Shown piece after piece: positions 9,454-20,499 of a DNA stretch of 64,000 bases. Numbering within the stretch: position 1 is the first letter of the stretch; each line of letters opens with the position of its first letter. The notes beneath the pieces are model-generated. The model did no database searches, was not told the DNA's origin, and was given only the letters and a program-made list of their open reading frames with translations. Made by a program: the position numbers and the translations under genes. The stretch comes from Trypanosoma brucei gambiense DAL972. Lineage: Eukaryota > Euglenozoa > Kinetoplastea > Trypanosomatida > Trypanosomatidae. The DNA lies in the NCBI RefSeq assembly GCF_000210295.1, contig NC_026744.1, forward strand, positions 4,292,617-4,356,616, given 5' to 3'.

Positions 9454-12400
9454 TTAGCAGCAACCGTATCGTTCAAGGGAAGAGAGCAACTCCGCTGACA
9501 AAAACTGCGGACACGTCTCCCTCCACTTCTGACCGTGGCTTTGCAACATTTTTTTTATGCCTTCGTTAACTAACAGATGCTTCTGCTCCTCCTCAACGGT
9601 AGGAGAGGCCAGCACCTTAGCGATGCACTGTGCCATCTCTACCCAGCACTGAGTCACTACAAATTCCCTCTGCTCGTCTAAAATGTGAACCAGCGTGCGG
9701 ATGGCATTGGCATTCTCTGAACGGTCCACACGCATTGGCAATCCTCCAAGAATGGATGGCACAACAGTCGCGAGAGGCACAACTCCCGGTGAAAGGCATC
9801 GCACCATCGAACAAACCGCTGAGATGGCATTGTCAACAGCGGCAGGTATTTCCTCACATCCGCCAACGACAAGCCAAAGCGCTTGCAGAAGCGGCGTCGC
9901 TGCAGCTTCAGTGTTGAAGCGCGCGGAACAGCTCTCCACCAACACACGAATCATGTATGCACAGTTGGCGCGTGCAGTCGACTCGTCTGTAGAAGATATT
10001 AACTCCAGTGCGAGGGTAACGGCATGGTCCACAAATGGAGCCGCCTCCGGACCGAGGGACTCAAGAATTGATGCAATGGAACCCGTTGCCATCACAATGT
10101 CCTCCGACGGGCGATCCAAGGAAGCGTAGGGAAGTAGTAGCGGCAAAATCACCTCGGCTAACATTCTAAACCCTGGACCATACGCCTTCGCAAACGCCTC
10201 AACCATTTCGCATACGGCATCCATCAGCACTCCATCATGGTCCTCTCCCAAAAGCAACTGGTCTCCATCAGAGCCGGCAGCCCCGGTGGCTTCTCCATCA
10301 GAGCTATCGGAAGCATCATCATCTTCATCTTCCCGCTGGTACGGCATCCGCTGTTGCAGGAGGCGTGTTACAATTTGGAGGAACTCGCTAGTGTCTGTGA
10401 GGAACAACTGTGGCCCAAAGAACTTAAACAGTAACTCAAAGGCGTCGCATGCTGCTGCTACAACCTCCTTGTCCTCTTCCCCCTCCCCCCGAATACAGGG
10501 GAGAAGGGTTTCGTTAACGAGTGTGTTAAGTCGCTCACGCGCGGCCGGGGCCAACGTGTCTAGTGCGGTGTCCTTTATGACGCACTCAGATCCATGAACA
10601 GCCTGAGTCAACTTCGCTAATGCAAGAAGGGTGCTGCAGCGGATGTTGCTGTGGAAATGCACATCAAGATCTGCAAGTGCGGCCCAGCAGGCGTCTATAC
10701 GCTGAGTGCCTAGACTCGACATCAACACCTCCGCACAGACTCCAACAAAGTAAACGGCGCTGCTCTTCTCTTCCAGGTCAGCTGTACGAACACGCCCGTG
10801 GATCTCTTCCGCGTCACTTCCATCGCTGCCGCAGCACTTGTCATCATCATTATCATCGTCACCAACCTCATCTCCCCCAATCATGGCTTTCATGGTGTTG
10901 CACTCATCGTCCATCTTAAAATGGGGCATGGCGCCACCCGCGAGGAGATGTTTGTTTTCGTAGTGCGCTCGATCCTCTGCTATCGTCTGCAACGCACAGT
11001 TAATGGTGTCATCGAGGTATGGGATAAAATCTCCCCGCAACAATTCACAGATGTTGGAAAGAAAACCAAAACTTTCCTCGCGTAATTGAGGCTGCCGGGT
11101 ACGCAAATTTTCCGCTACCTGCTCCATGAAAAATGAAAGGTGTGGCATGAACGTCTCTCTTCCCATCGCTGCTGCCACAACACCAGCCGTTTCCGTCGCT
11201 CTCGCACGCAACAGGATCGTCTCCGGTGAGGTCATGGTTAGTGGTGGCTTCAGCAACTCGAGACAGTGTCCCGCATGTTGTTTAAATGAAGCGCACTGGG
11301 TTGTCGCTAACGACGCGATGACACCGCACAGCTCGCTTTGCGTCTGTAGCGAACTGCACCCGATTGCCTCCAACACCGCGGGGAGTAAAACTGAAACGTG
11401 TGGCTCTACATCTCCTGCCAGGTTTTCGCACAACGTGTCAAGCGCACAGGCAGCTCGGCGCCGGACCGCATCCACCTCATCCCTTAATAACGGCACGAGC
11501 ATGGGGAACAGTTGCTCATGGTGAGTCAAAATCTCCGGTTGTAAATGTAGGCAAAAGTAGATGAGAGCAAAGGCAGCAGCTTCACGCGGCACAGGCTCGC
11601 TATCGCTGAGAAGTTGCTGCGTAAACTCCAAAACGTACCGTACACGGCGCCTCAAATACCCTGGATTACCCTCTGCCAAACAAGCAAGAGCGAGGATCGA
11701 AGCTTTTCGCTCCTTGGGACCCACCGCCTGTGGGCTCTGTGCAACCGGTGAAATCAATGGTAAAAGCGCTCCTGTGAAAGACTTCGCGGCAACTTTTGTT
11801 GCTATCGTACTAAGCAGGCGACCAGCAAACAAACAAGGTGGATCCACGTGCAGCATATCCGCAGCATCATTCTCATTGCTTTGAGAGTCATCACAGTTTT
11901 CCATGCCCTCCGTATGCGCAACCTCTGGGAGGGAAATTGCGTTGTCCTCACTCATTACTTGCACACAGGCGGAAACAAGGGGCTCCAGCACGGTGGTGGA
12001 GACGAATTTTGGCTTCTGATTAACCAAACTTGCAAGCACCTCAGCACAGCTCTGCCGCACACGAGGTTGAATTGCTCCATTGGTCATAACAGAAAGCACC
12101 TCCAAAGCGACACTGCGGAGGAGAGCCCCGTGTTTCTTCACACTGAGGTCCTCCACCAGCTGCTCAAGAAGGTCCAACACATCCACGCAAAGATTAGTTT
12201 TGGTTTCTTCGGTCCCGCACTTAGTCAACAGCGCCAAGCACTGAGGCACAAGCTGCTGCAGCAACTGTTCCCACACCTTTGTCTGCCCCCGGATAAAGAC
12301 AAAGAGCGTACCGACAGCCTTCACCGCCGATCGCTGAACAGCATCTTCCGAATCCAACATGCCTTGAAGCACCGCCTCCACGACGGGCAAGCAATGGGTA

Positions 12401-12903
12401 TCAGCTTCACTCATCACTTCAGCCACACTATAAGCAAGAACCATCGCCAACTCACGCATCTCCGCACGCGGATCGATTACTGCGGCACGAATGGCGTAGT
12501 TAAGCTCCGGCCAGCCACCATCCTCGTCCATTGCATCTGCTTTTGCCACTCGCGTGACAAGATGCGCAAGAGCCAGGCGAACAGCCTTCACCGGCTCACA
12601 GCCGAGCTGCTCGAGAAGCGCCCCCTTAAAATCCCCACGTGACTCGGAAGGAATGGTACGCCACAATGACAAAACTTTCTTTCGAAGCAGCACTGCTGCC
12701 AGTTGCCGAACTCCCGGTGAAGATCCCTGCACATCTCGAAGCATCACCATCAGTAATGTCAGAGTCGACGGGGTGGTGAGCAACTGCACAACAGACTTTT
12801 CCACATTGCGGCGCTCATTGTTGTCAGTGGAGTGTAGGATAACGTGAAGCATCATCTGCAGCTGCTCCCTGCTCACAATACCTTCGGAAGCTGCGGTGGT
12901 CAT
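9454..12903 (-). CDS. Importin-beta family karyopherin (importin-4/5, Kap123 type)
   Basis: A 1149-residue, all-helical HEAT-repeat protein close to the usual 1080-1120 residues of importin-4/5. The N-terminus resembles the importin-beta N-domain that binds Ran-GTP, followed by continuous HEAT repeats to the end. Two acidic insertions stand out at about residues 675-690 and 855-875. The first is followed by LEEKSSAVYFVGVCAEVL, matching the EEKxxA motif after the acidic loop of importin-4/5. It should carry cargo, typically ribosomal proteins or histones, into the nucleus; cargo here is inferred from the family. The start is the ATG at 12903, the first of the frame. Confidence 0.9.
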   Translation of the reverse strand: MTTAASEGIVSREQLQMMLHVILHSTDNNERRNVEKSVVQLLTTPSTLTLLMVMLRDVQGSSPGVRQLAAVLLRKKVLSLWRTIPSESRGDFKGALLEQLGCEPVKAVRLALAHLVTRVAKADAMDEDGGWPELNYAIRAAVIDPRAEMRELAMVLAYSVAEVMSEADTHCLPVVEAVLQGMLDSEDAVQRSAVKAVGTLFVFIRGQTKVWEQLLQQLVPQCLALLTKCGTEETKTNLCVDVLDLLEQLVEDLSVKKHGALLRSVALEVLSVMTNGAIQPRVRQSCAEVLASLVNQKPKFVSTTVLEPLVSACVQVMSEDNAISLPEVAHTEGMENCDDSQSNENDAADMLHVDPPCLFAGRLLSTIATKVAAKSFTGALLPLISPVAQSPQAVGPKERKASILALACLAEGNPGYLRRRVRYVLEFTQQLLSDSEPVPREAAAFALIYFCLHLQPEILTHHEQLFPMLVPLLRDEVDAVRRRAACALDTLCENLAGDVEPHVSVLLPAVLEAIGCSSLQTQSELCGVIASLATTQCASFKQHAGHCLELLKPPLTMTSPETILLRARATETAGVVAAAMGRETFMPHLSFFMEQVAENLRTRQPQLREESFGFLSNICELLRGDFIPYLDDTINCALQTIAEDRAHYENKHLLAGGAMPHFKMDDECNTMKAMIGGDEVGDDDNDDDKCCGSDGSDAEEIHGRVRTADLEEKSSAVYFVGVCAEVLMSSLGTQRIDACWAALADLDVHFHSNIRCSTLLALAKLTQAVHGSECVIKDTALDTLAPAARERLNTLVNETLLPCIRGEGEEDKEVVAAACDAFELLFKFFGPQLFLTDTSEFLQIVTRLLQQRMPYQREDEDDDASDSSDGEATGAAGSDGDQLLLGEDHDGVLMDAVCEMVEAFAKAYGPGFRMLAEVILPLLLPYASLDRPSEDIVMATGSIASILESLGPEAAPFVDHAVTLALELISSTDESTARANCAYMIRVLVESCSARFNTEAAATPLLQALWLVVGGCEEIPAAVDNAISAVCSMVRCLSPGVVPLATVVPSILGGLPMRVDRSENANAIRTLVHILDEQREFVVTQCWVEMAQCIAKVLASPTVEEEQKHLLVNEGIKKMLQSHGQKWRETCPQFLSAELLSSLERYGCC

Positions 12904-14402
12904 ATCTTTAAATACACTAACGCGCTCCTGCTTTCTCCTTTATGTTTGTCCTACCCGCCGCGTGCACCTCTACTCGGGACGTTGTGACTACTGTGATCGT
13001 GAACAATAAAAGAGGGAATATAAAGAATCCGATGTAAACGAAGGGACTCCTCGAGGAATATCTCTTCAGACGCTAATAGATGAGGAGGAGCACATGTAGA
13101 GCGGTATGGTAAACAGAACTCACCGGACCGGATTAATAACAACGTTAAGTCGACAAAATAATTATATATATATATATATATATATAGATCCTTCAACTTT
13201 GTTTTTAACCGAGCATATTTCAGTCCGTTTGTTTCTTGGTTCAACAGCAGTTAGTTACCGATTTTTCTTTTTAATTTTGCTTTGTTTCTGTCTCTCGCTA
13301 GAGTCCGTGCCCGTTTCAGGCAGAACAATCGATGACAAATAAAAGGGAGTTAAGCACACGCACACGCACACGCGCACGCACGCATGCACAAGAAAGAAAA
13401 GCTGAACAAGAATTGGCCATCAGCCACACTATAAACAAGTAAAACTTGCTTCTAACTACCACAACACCTTTGCATCCCCACAATAACTAAATAACAATGT
13501 CATGAGGGAATAAAATGATCCTTAACTCCCACACCATCGCCACAAGCGCACGCAGCGCATTAATTCTCTCTTCCTCTCTTCCTTCATTCCTTTACTGGCC
13601 CAACTCCTTCAACTACGGTCCTGCACATGTACCTCTTTTCAACACTCCCATTCCCGCGTTGCTACTCTTCCTATTGAATTTTTTTTCTTTCAACCTCCTC
13701 TTTTTCATATATATATATATATATAAATATATATATATATTCTTTCGGTTTGTTTTTCAAGGCCTCTACTCCACCTCATTTTCCTCTCGGCAGTCTTTTT
13801 TTGTTTTCTATCTCTTCAGATTTCGTTGTAATTGTAAATACGCTTGGCTGACGTCTACGTACCGACCTTCAGTAGCACATGTTCAAACACAAACACAAAC
13901 AAAGCAAAAATAGGGTAAGTAAAGAACCACAACCGCCAACAACCATCGTCATGAGGGAGCTTCAACGTGGAATCAGAAGTATTAAAAGAATTTAGAAACG
14001 AAAAAAAAATTAGAAGGGAGTGAGCAACAACAACAACAACAACAAAAAGATAGTAACAAACAGTTTAGAGAATACAAAATATCTCTTCTGTCCTTCACTT
14101 CAGTTTCCACACGTCACCATAAGCGCTCATATCTCTCACCCTTTCTTTCTCCTTGTGTCTCTTCCCCTCCCTTCTTCCATTCTATCGCTTATTCCACCTC
14201 TGATGTTACTGTCACATTCTAGTGTGATCACACTTCTAAATGTTTCTTAATATTTACCCCCTTATATACACCTTTCTCTCCCTAAATCTCTCTCTCTCTA
14301 TCACTCACAAACACACACAAGCTTTTATTCATCATCAAGTGTGATCGCTGGCCTCAAGCACACTGGCGTAATATGTGATGAAAATGCAACCCCTCAATGA
14401 CA
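12904..14402. other. Intergenic low-complexity region, cornichon to importin
   Basis: No gene seen in 1.5 kb. It holds a (TA)12 run at 13163-13186, a CA/CG-rich run at about 13353-13385, TA runs at about 13707-13740 and a CAA repeat at about 14025-14045. It is pyrimidine-rich on the plus strand from 13550 to 13840 and again from 14080 to 14310. Confidence 0.75.
13163..13186. repeat. (TA)12 microsatellite
   Basis: Perfect TA dinucleotide run in the importin 5' flank. Confidence 0.95.
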
Positions 14403-14954
14403 TTACGAGTACTTATCCACCATGGCGAAGACAATAGCAATGAGATAGATAACAATCAATGCAATTTCAATGCAAATATGAATGTAAGAGTCCCGTTCAA
14501 GCCGACCCACCTCTCGCCACAAGCTGGTCGCATCAACAAAATAAGTACCACACCACATGCGCCATAATGAGTAAAGTAATGCCACCAAAATGCTAACGCC
14601 CATTGGGATATTAGTCAAAAGAAATGTGGCATGTAAAAACTGAATGAAACGCAGTCCAATATACACTTCCATAACGGGATTGATCGCTCGCTCACATTCT
14701 AATACGTTAAGGCATTTGTCACGGCAGTCAGCAATGTTTAGTGCAAATAGCATCGCAAATATCAACATGATAACCTGCAGAAGTCCACAAGCAATCCAAG
14801 CCCCGATAAAATGCATGACACTTGCGAATAAAGCAATTGCAGCCAAGCAATAGGCAAAAACAAAAAGATACGCCCGCTTACGCTCTCCCCAGGAATGCTT
14901 GGAAGGGTAACGAAGCGCATGCCATACATCCGCCTGGTGCTGAAGTATACCCAT
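14403..14954 (-). CDS. Cornichon/Erv14 family ER cargo receptor
   Basis: A 183-residue protein with four or five hydrophobic spans. It shows the cornichon order: a membrane segment ending in a D/C-containing loop (ADCRDKCLNVLE), then INPVMEVYIGLRFIQFLHATF, then a tryptophan/arginine segment (YSLWRMW), then FVDATSLWREVGRLERD, which matches the family's conserved YDATxI...L region, and a last hydrophobic helix. Cornichons load selected membrane cargo into COPII vesicles at the ER. Upstream of the ATG the sense strand has C9, then TTCC tracts and closely spaced AG dinucleotides (minus-strand 14968-14962), giving a short 5' UTR. It is somewhat longer than Erv14 (138 residues), mainly at the N-terminus. 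Confidence 0.85.
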   Translation of the reverse strand: MGILQHQADVWHALRYPSKHSWGERKRAYLFVFAYCLAAIALFASVMHFIGAWIACGLLQVIMLIFAMLFALNIADCRDKCLNVLECERAINPVMEVYIGLRFIQFLHATFLLTNIPMGVSILVALLYSLWRMWCGTYFVDATSLWREVGRLERDSYIHICIEIALIVIYLIAIVFAMVDKYS

Positions 14955-15382
14955 CAGACGACTACGCTATGGAAAGGAACAATGGCAAACCGAAGGGGGG
15001 GGGAAACAAAAATAGTTATGGTGAAAAGTGAATTTAACACTGCCAATTTAAAAAAAAAAAGCCACAACAACAGCAACAACAAAGGAAAGGGGGGAAAATA
15101 GAAAAGAAAAGGGAAGAAGGAATAAGGAAGAAACCAAATAGGATGAGAGGGGAGGGGACACACACAAAAAATAAAAAGCAACAAGAAACAACAGGAAAAA
15201 AAAGGCAAAAAGGGATAAACATTAATGGAAGTTAAGCAGTTGAGCGACAACCAACACCAACACAGTCACTACTTCCTCCCCCGGTCCCACACCTGCCTGA
15301 ACAAAAGAGAAGTTTAAGACGCAGGAGATGCATATTTGTATTTGTATATATGTATGTGTGTTTTATAAAATAATTAGATAAA

Positions 15383-15413
<31 letters not shown>

Positions 15414-18400
15414 CAAATACAAACATAAGACCTATCAGTTAAGGAGTAGGAACGTTACTTGAACAGGCCCCAAAAAAAAGCAGAGAAAAGAAAAAGAACC
15501 AGATTAACGCAAAACAGTTTCTTGTTATGATCGCTCTTTCACCTTCTTCTTTCATTTTTTCTTTTCGCATTGGTTTTAAATGACCTTCGCGCAAGCCTAA
15601 TGAATCGTAATTACCATAACCACAAGGATACCTCATAATTTTTGTTTTCCTTCAATATTCAGTTCTTTTTCTATATTTATTATCTTCTTGGCCTTTGTTC
15701 TTGTTCTTGTTGTTTTTTTTTTGCTTTTTCTTTCCGCATTCACATATGAGCATCATTTCCCCCCCTTTCCTCGTCATTTTTTTTGTTTTTCCTTTTTACC
15801 TTCCCCTCCTTTACATCATGGAAAAACAGCAGCATTAACCTTCAAAGAAGGAAACACCAAAAACGACAGCAAAGACGAAAAAAAAAAAGAAAGAAAATGA
15901 CAAACACAATTGATGACAATAAAAATGAATGATTTTGTGAATTTACGCATCCGCTTCATCTTCTTGATCTGTTGTTCGTTTCTTTGTTTATTTTCTTCTT
16001 TTTTTTCTTTTCTTTTCGTCCCTTCACGGCTCCTCACCCTACTTCTCTCCAATATCGATGTTTTCATGGGTTGCGAAGTTGGGCTTTCCCCCCCCTCTTT
16101 CTTTCGTTCTTTTGTGAGTGTATGTCCATGTTTTGTGTGTTGCCTTGTATTCGGTCACAGCAACGATATAGCGGTAATGATCATAACAATAAAAATGAAG
16201 AACATGATAATAATAATGATGATAATAATACACGTGTGAGTATATAAAAGTATAAATATAAATAAGCATATAAACTTAAATATATTTATATATACACGTA
16301 CAGTGCAACAACAACAATAATAATCATAATAATAATAGTATTAATACTGTTTGTGGGAAAATCCACCAAATGATCAATGAGACGATGAAGGGAAGAATTT
16401 ACAGCAGACAAAGAGGAAGAAGAAGAAAAAAAAAACAAAAGAGAAACCCCCTCCACTTTTGCACGTATTTTGCATTTGCAGAAAAACGAAGGCCTCTATT
16501 TCATCCCTTTCTTTTTTCAATTTCTTTCTTGTTGCTTTTTCTATTTATATCTCTGCATCCTACTCTGTTTCACGCATTGAAATAAGTTACTATAATATAA
16601 TAATAATAATAGTAATGATAATAATAGTAATAATAATAATTGTTGTGATTATTATTATTATTGTTTCTGGTGACGCTAATTCATATCCACTTTAATTTGC
16701 TAATATTTCCCTCCTCTCCCCACTCACTTCTCTTCCTTCTCTATATTCCTTGTTCCTTTTTATTACGTTTCATTTCACTTCCTTATCTTCTTTATTTTTG
16801 TCAGACCCTATTCCGCTATGTTTATTCACCTATTTAATTCAATTCAGTTTCCCTCTATTGAGGAGGGGTTTAATACTCGCCTTACTGTTGTTTTTACTGT
16901 TGTTGTTTTCTTGGCCTCTTTTTTTTTTTTCAAATCTCTTTTTCCATTTCATTTTTTCATTAATTTAATTTAATTTTTTTTTTTGCTCTCTTTCTTTCTT
17001 TCTTTCTTTCACTTTTCAAAGAAAAAAGGGCTATTCTTTAAATTGAGGTTTGTTTGTTTGTTTGATGTTGTTGTTTTTTCCACTCCCCTTCAAATCCCTC
17101 TTCTTTTCCTTCTTTCTTATCCCACCCTACATTTTCTTTTGATATTCATGAATATTTAACACCCAACCTCCATTATATTCCTTCCCATTTTTCATGCATC
17201 GGAGGGTATTTGATTCACACAACGAAAAAAGAAAAAGGAACAAAAAAATTAATTTGGTAGAAAAATAAACAAATAAACAAATAACGTGAAGAGAAGAAAA
17301 GAAAGGAAAGGAAGGAAAGAGAACGGAAATAACTGAAATACAGACAAAATTAATGCACAAATACTTTAAAATATATCAATAAAATTAAAAACACGAAAAA
17401 CAAAAAAAACAAACGAAAAAATTACAAAAAAATTACAAAAAAACTTAATAGGTAACAAGGTGAAGGATTAAAAACACACACACACACACACAAATTTAAA
17501 CAACAGTCCGCCTGGCCACATTCTCCAGAAAATTATACACTTACGCATATGAAGAGATGAAATGAAATTTAATGAATGAATGAGTGAATGAACAAAAGAA
17601 GAAAAAAAAATTAAATCAAATTTAAAAGACAGCAAAAATATCGGGATTATTATTATTGTTATTATTATTATTTCCTTGTGTCCTGTAAGCTAGCAGAAGC
17701 CGACAAGCGTGTGTTAGTGAAGGCAGTTGTCACGCACCAAAAACACATGCACACGTGAAAACAAAGCGAAAAGAAAAAAAAACAATAAACCGAAATGGAG
17801 AGGTGTGAAGAGAAAAGGGAAATACATTTTTCTACAGAAGCCATCAAATATATAAATGTACAAAAAGGAGGAACAACAGAAGAGAAAGAGTAGAATAGAA
17901 AGAGTAGGAAAGGGGGAAAAAAGAAGACTTTGTTATTTCGGAGTTTGTTTGAGTTCCGTTTGTTGTTGTAACCCTAAAGATGGTGTTGGAGGGAATATCA
18001 ATAATAATAATAATAACAACAATAAGGATAAGAAACGCGAGAGAGACGAAAAGCGTGAAAAACGAACAAAAAAAGTGAGGCGCTTTTCAGTGATATAAAT
18101 TTAATATGCCAAAAGGCGGTAGCATGGCTTTAATTACAAACAAACATGAACAAAGGAACAAAAATAAAGCAAAAGTTAAGGAAAACATTGACGGTAGAAC
18201 AAAACAAAACAAAACATTCACTGCTACCAATGGGCATGCACATTTCCAAACACAAACGGATACATACACAAGTGAAATCAAATACAAATATATTTCATCA
18301 CACAAATAAATTAAGAAATATACACGTATATGCTTGGAAGCGCGCATGCCCACTTATTGTTCTGAATGTTTTTATACGTTCTCTTCTGCATGTAGATTTT

Positions 18401-18954
18401 TTTGTAAAAAACTTTAATTTTTTTTCTTATCGTACGTGTGAAAAGGGAAGGCATCTGCATTTGGGCGTTCTGTTTTGATTTTTGTTGTATACCGAAAGGA
18501 AAGAAAGAAAAAAACCATGGATGTGCCAACGCGTGGCCCAACGAATATGAGGAAGATAGAAAAGTTATGATTAATAAATGTAGTTCAGTTTCTTTTTTTT
18601 TTAAAAAAAAGCACAAAGAAAGAAGAAATGAAGTAACTTCCTTACACTTTTTGTTCATCTCATTTTCCCCCGCATTTTTCCTTTTTCACCCATCCTACTG
18701 ACACATTTGTTTCTCCACCAATTCCCTAAAAGTAAACAAAAACCCCTCCGAAATAAAAAAACCTTCACCGCTTGCCAAACGTTGAGAAGTACTCATTTTG
18801 TGTTTTTTTTCGTTTAAAAGAAAACAACAACACATACACATACACACACACTAGCACATGGGAAAAAGAAAAAGAAAAAATCCATCCTCCCCCCTTTTTT
18901 CCATTCTTCTTCATGGTTTCAAAAACAAAACAAAGCAGAAAACCAAACAGCGAT
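14955..18954. other. 4.0 kb low-complexity island without genes
   Basis: No coding frame with normal amino-acid composition on either strand. The plus strand alternates between purine-rich blocks (about 14980-15230, 17220-18200) and pyrimidine-rich blocks (about 15640-16170, 16500-17140). It contains (CA)n(TA)n near 15384-15412, AAT-type triplet runs near 16190-16340 and 16590-16670, TTTC and TTTG tetramer runs near 16987-17065, a CA run near 17475-17492, AAT/AAC runs near 18000-18025 and a T10A8 junction at 18593-18610. Cornichon lies downstream and the WDR82-like gene upstream, both on the minus strand, so this is not a strand switch. Confidence 0.85.
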
Positions 18955-20010
18955 TTACCGTGGAGGAAAAGACCACCACGTAACTCCTCCCGCTGCCGTT
19001 GCCACCATCGAATATTGAGGATTGACACTCATGGCAATGGGATCCCCATCAGCTACGCATAGAATTTCATAACGTAATGATCCCCATCGCGATTTTGCCC
19101 GAGAACCATGATATACGAGTAACCTTGTATCTTTCCCTGATGTGGAATCCAACTGAACCACGGGCGAGTGGCCTAAATATGGGTGAACATATCTCGCACC
19201 AACGGAACAACTTGAATTGATCCCGTCAATGGTTCCCTTAATACCAAAATTTGCACCTCGTACGGCATTTTGCCTCAGGTCATACAAGAGAACTCCACCA
19301 CACTCGTAAGTTAGGAGCAATTCTTCGCCCCCGCTCCCAATATCCATCCCGATACAACGACGTTCCCCACAAGAGTCGCAGTGGGGTAACATTTTGTTGT
19401 GCTGCAATGTAAGCAGCGGCCCAGAGAAGAGTTTACGATAGTCGTACACGCGAACACATGAATCATCGCTAACTAACAACTGCGTTCCTTCAGGACTAAA
19501 AGAAATAGCGCCACCACCACCAATGAATGTGTTTTCTGCTGAAGCCGCTACCGCTCCCGAAATGAGGGGATGGAAAAGAAGCAGTCGACCCTGAGCGGAA
19601 AACACGGCGGCGATCGTATCGTTGCATGGAGACTGCGCTATAGCGGTGTATGCCGGACGATTGGGGATTGCAGGCACAACTGGCACAGTATCACTTACAA
19701 ATGACATGGAAGCAAAAAGCTGCGCAGTGTTGAGATTGAGAAGATATAAATGGCCATCACATGGGCGATGTGAAGCTAAGCACACAACGCCACTCGATTG
19801 CGTGAAACGGGCGCGCCACAAACCCACAGTGTTGAGGGCGATCGTCTCCTTGTGTTTAATTTCGGTAACGTCTACAAGCCTCATCGCATCATCCGTATGG
19901 GTAGACAGAAAATACTTTCCGTCAAGGGAGAAGTCTATTGAGGTGGCTCGTGGGTCACCATAGGCCGAAAAGAAACTCGCTGCGATTTCTACCGGTGTAC
20001 AATTGTTCAT
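18955..20010 (-). CDS. WDR82: WDR82/Swd2-like WD40 protein
   Basis: A 351-residue beta-propeller protein. The opening follows the WDR82/Swd2 pattern closely: a phenylalanine-rich start, then ATSIDFSLDGKYFLSTHTDD (compare the family's cxDFSpdGexxxSsSdDD), a histidine-containing blade ending in LYLLNLN, and SPEGTQLLVSDDSCVRVYD followed by YRKLFSGPLLTLQ, matching the family's LYDLRSFDKGPF. In other eukaryotes WDR82/Swd2 serves both the COMPASS methyltransferase and the PP1-PNUTS complex acting in transcription termination; trypanosomatids have a Wdr82-containing PP1/PNUTS-type complex. Assignment to that complex is inference. Start is ATG 20010, the first of the frame. Confidence 0.8.
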   Translation of the reverse strand: MNNCTPVEIAASFFSAYGDPRATSIDFSLDGKYFLSTHTDDAMRLVDVTEIKHKETIALNTVGLWRARFTQSSGVVCLASHRPCDGHLYLLNLNTAQLFASMSFVSDTVPVVPAIPNRPAYTAIAQSPCNDTIAAVFSAQGRLLLFHPLISGAVAASAENTFIGGGGAISFSPEGTQLLVSDDSCVRVYDYRKLFSGPLLTLQHNKMLPHCDSCGERRCIGMDIGSGGEELLLTYECGGVLLYDLRQNAVRGANFGIKGTIDGINSSCSVGARYVHPYLGHSPVVQLDSTSGKDTRLLVYHGSRAKSRWGSLRYEILCVADGDPIAMSVNPQYSMVATAAGGVTWWSFPPR

Positions 20011-20499
20011 GCTTTCCTTCCGTTAGACACTCACCGGCGTGCGGCAGTTGCCACCACCACACCCAATCGCGGGAGACGTCAACTCTTTTCGCCTTTTCAG
20101 TCGGTTATTGAAGGAAGAGAAAGACAAAAGGTAATGCGCATGAACTAGGCGTGACATCCAAGCAGACACAAAGGAGAAGCTGCCCACAGCGCGCGAAATA
20201 AAATTAATACGCAACACCACAAGTACAAAGAGAAGGAAGATTTACACGTTCAGTTGGTCGGATAAAACGACAAAAAAGGGGAATGTGAAGTGATGTACAC
20301 AGAAGGAAACGGCAGATCACAACAACAACAACAACAAAAAGCTCTGCTTCTCTCTTCCGCCCGCTACATATACACACAAGCAGAAACAGGTGCCATACCC
20401 CGTAAGGAGTTATCCAAAGTTTTCAACATCGGCTTCGCTTCACCTTTATCCTCACGGTTTGTGTGCAAAACGGTTAAAAAGTACTGAAACCTCCATGCA
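20011..20499. other. Intergenic region, SHQ1 to WDR82-like
   Basis: No gene seen. A CAA repeat lies at about 20320-20336. Confidence 0.65.

Noticed and set aside
11848..12642. 264-codon plus-strand frame
   Set aside because: It lies entirely opposite the importin gene, which has clear HEAT-repeat composition.
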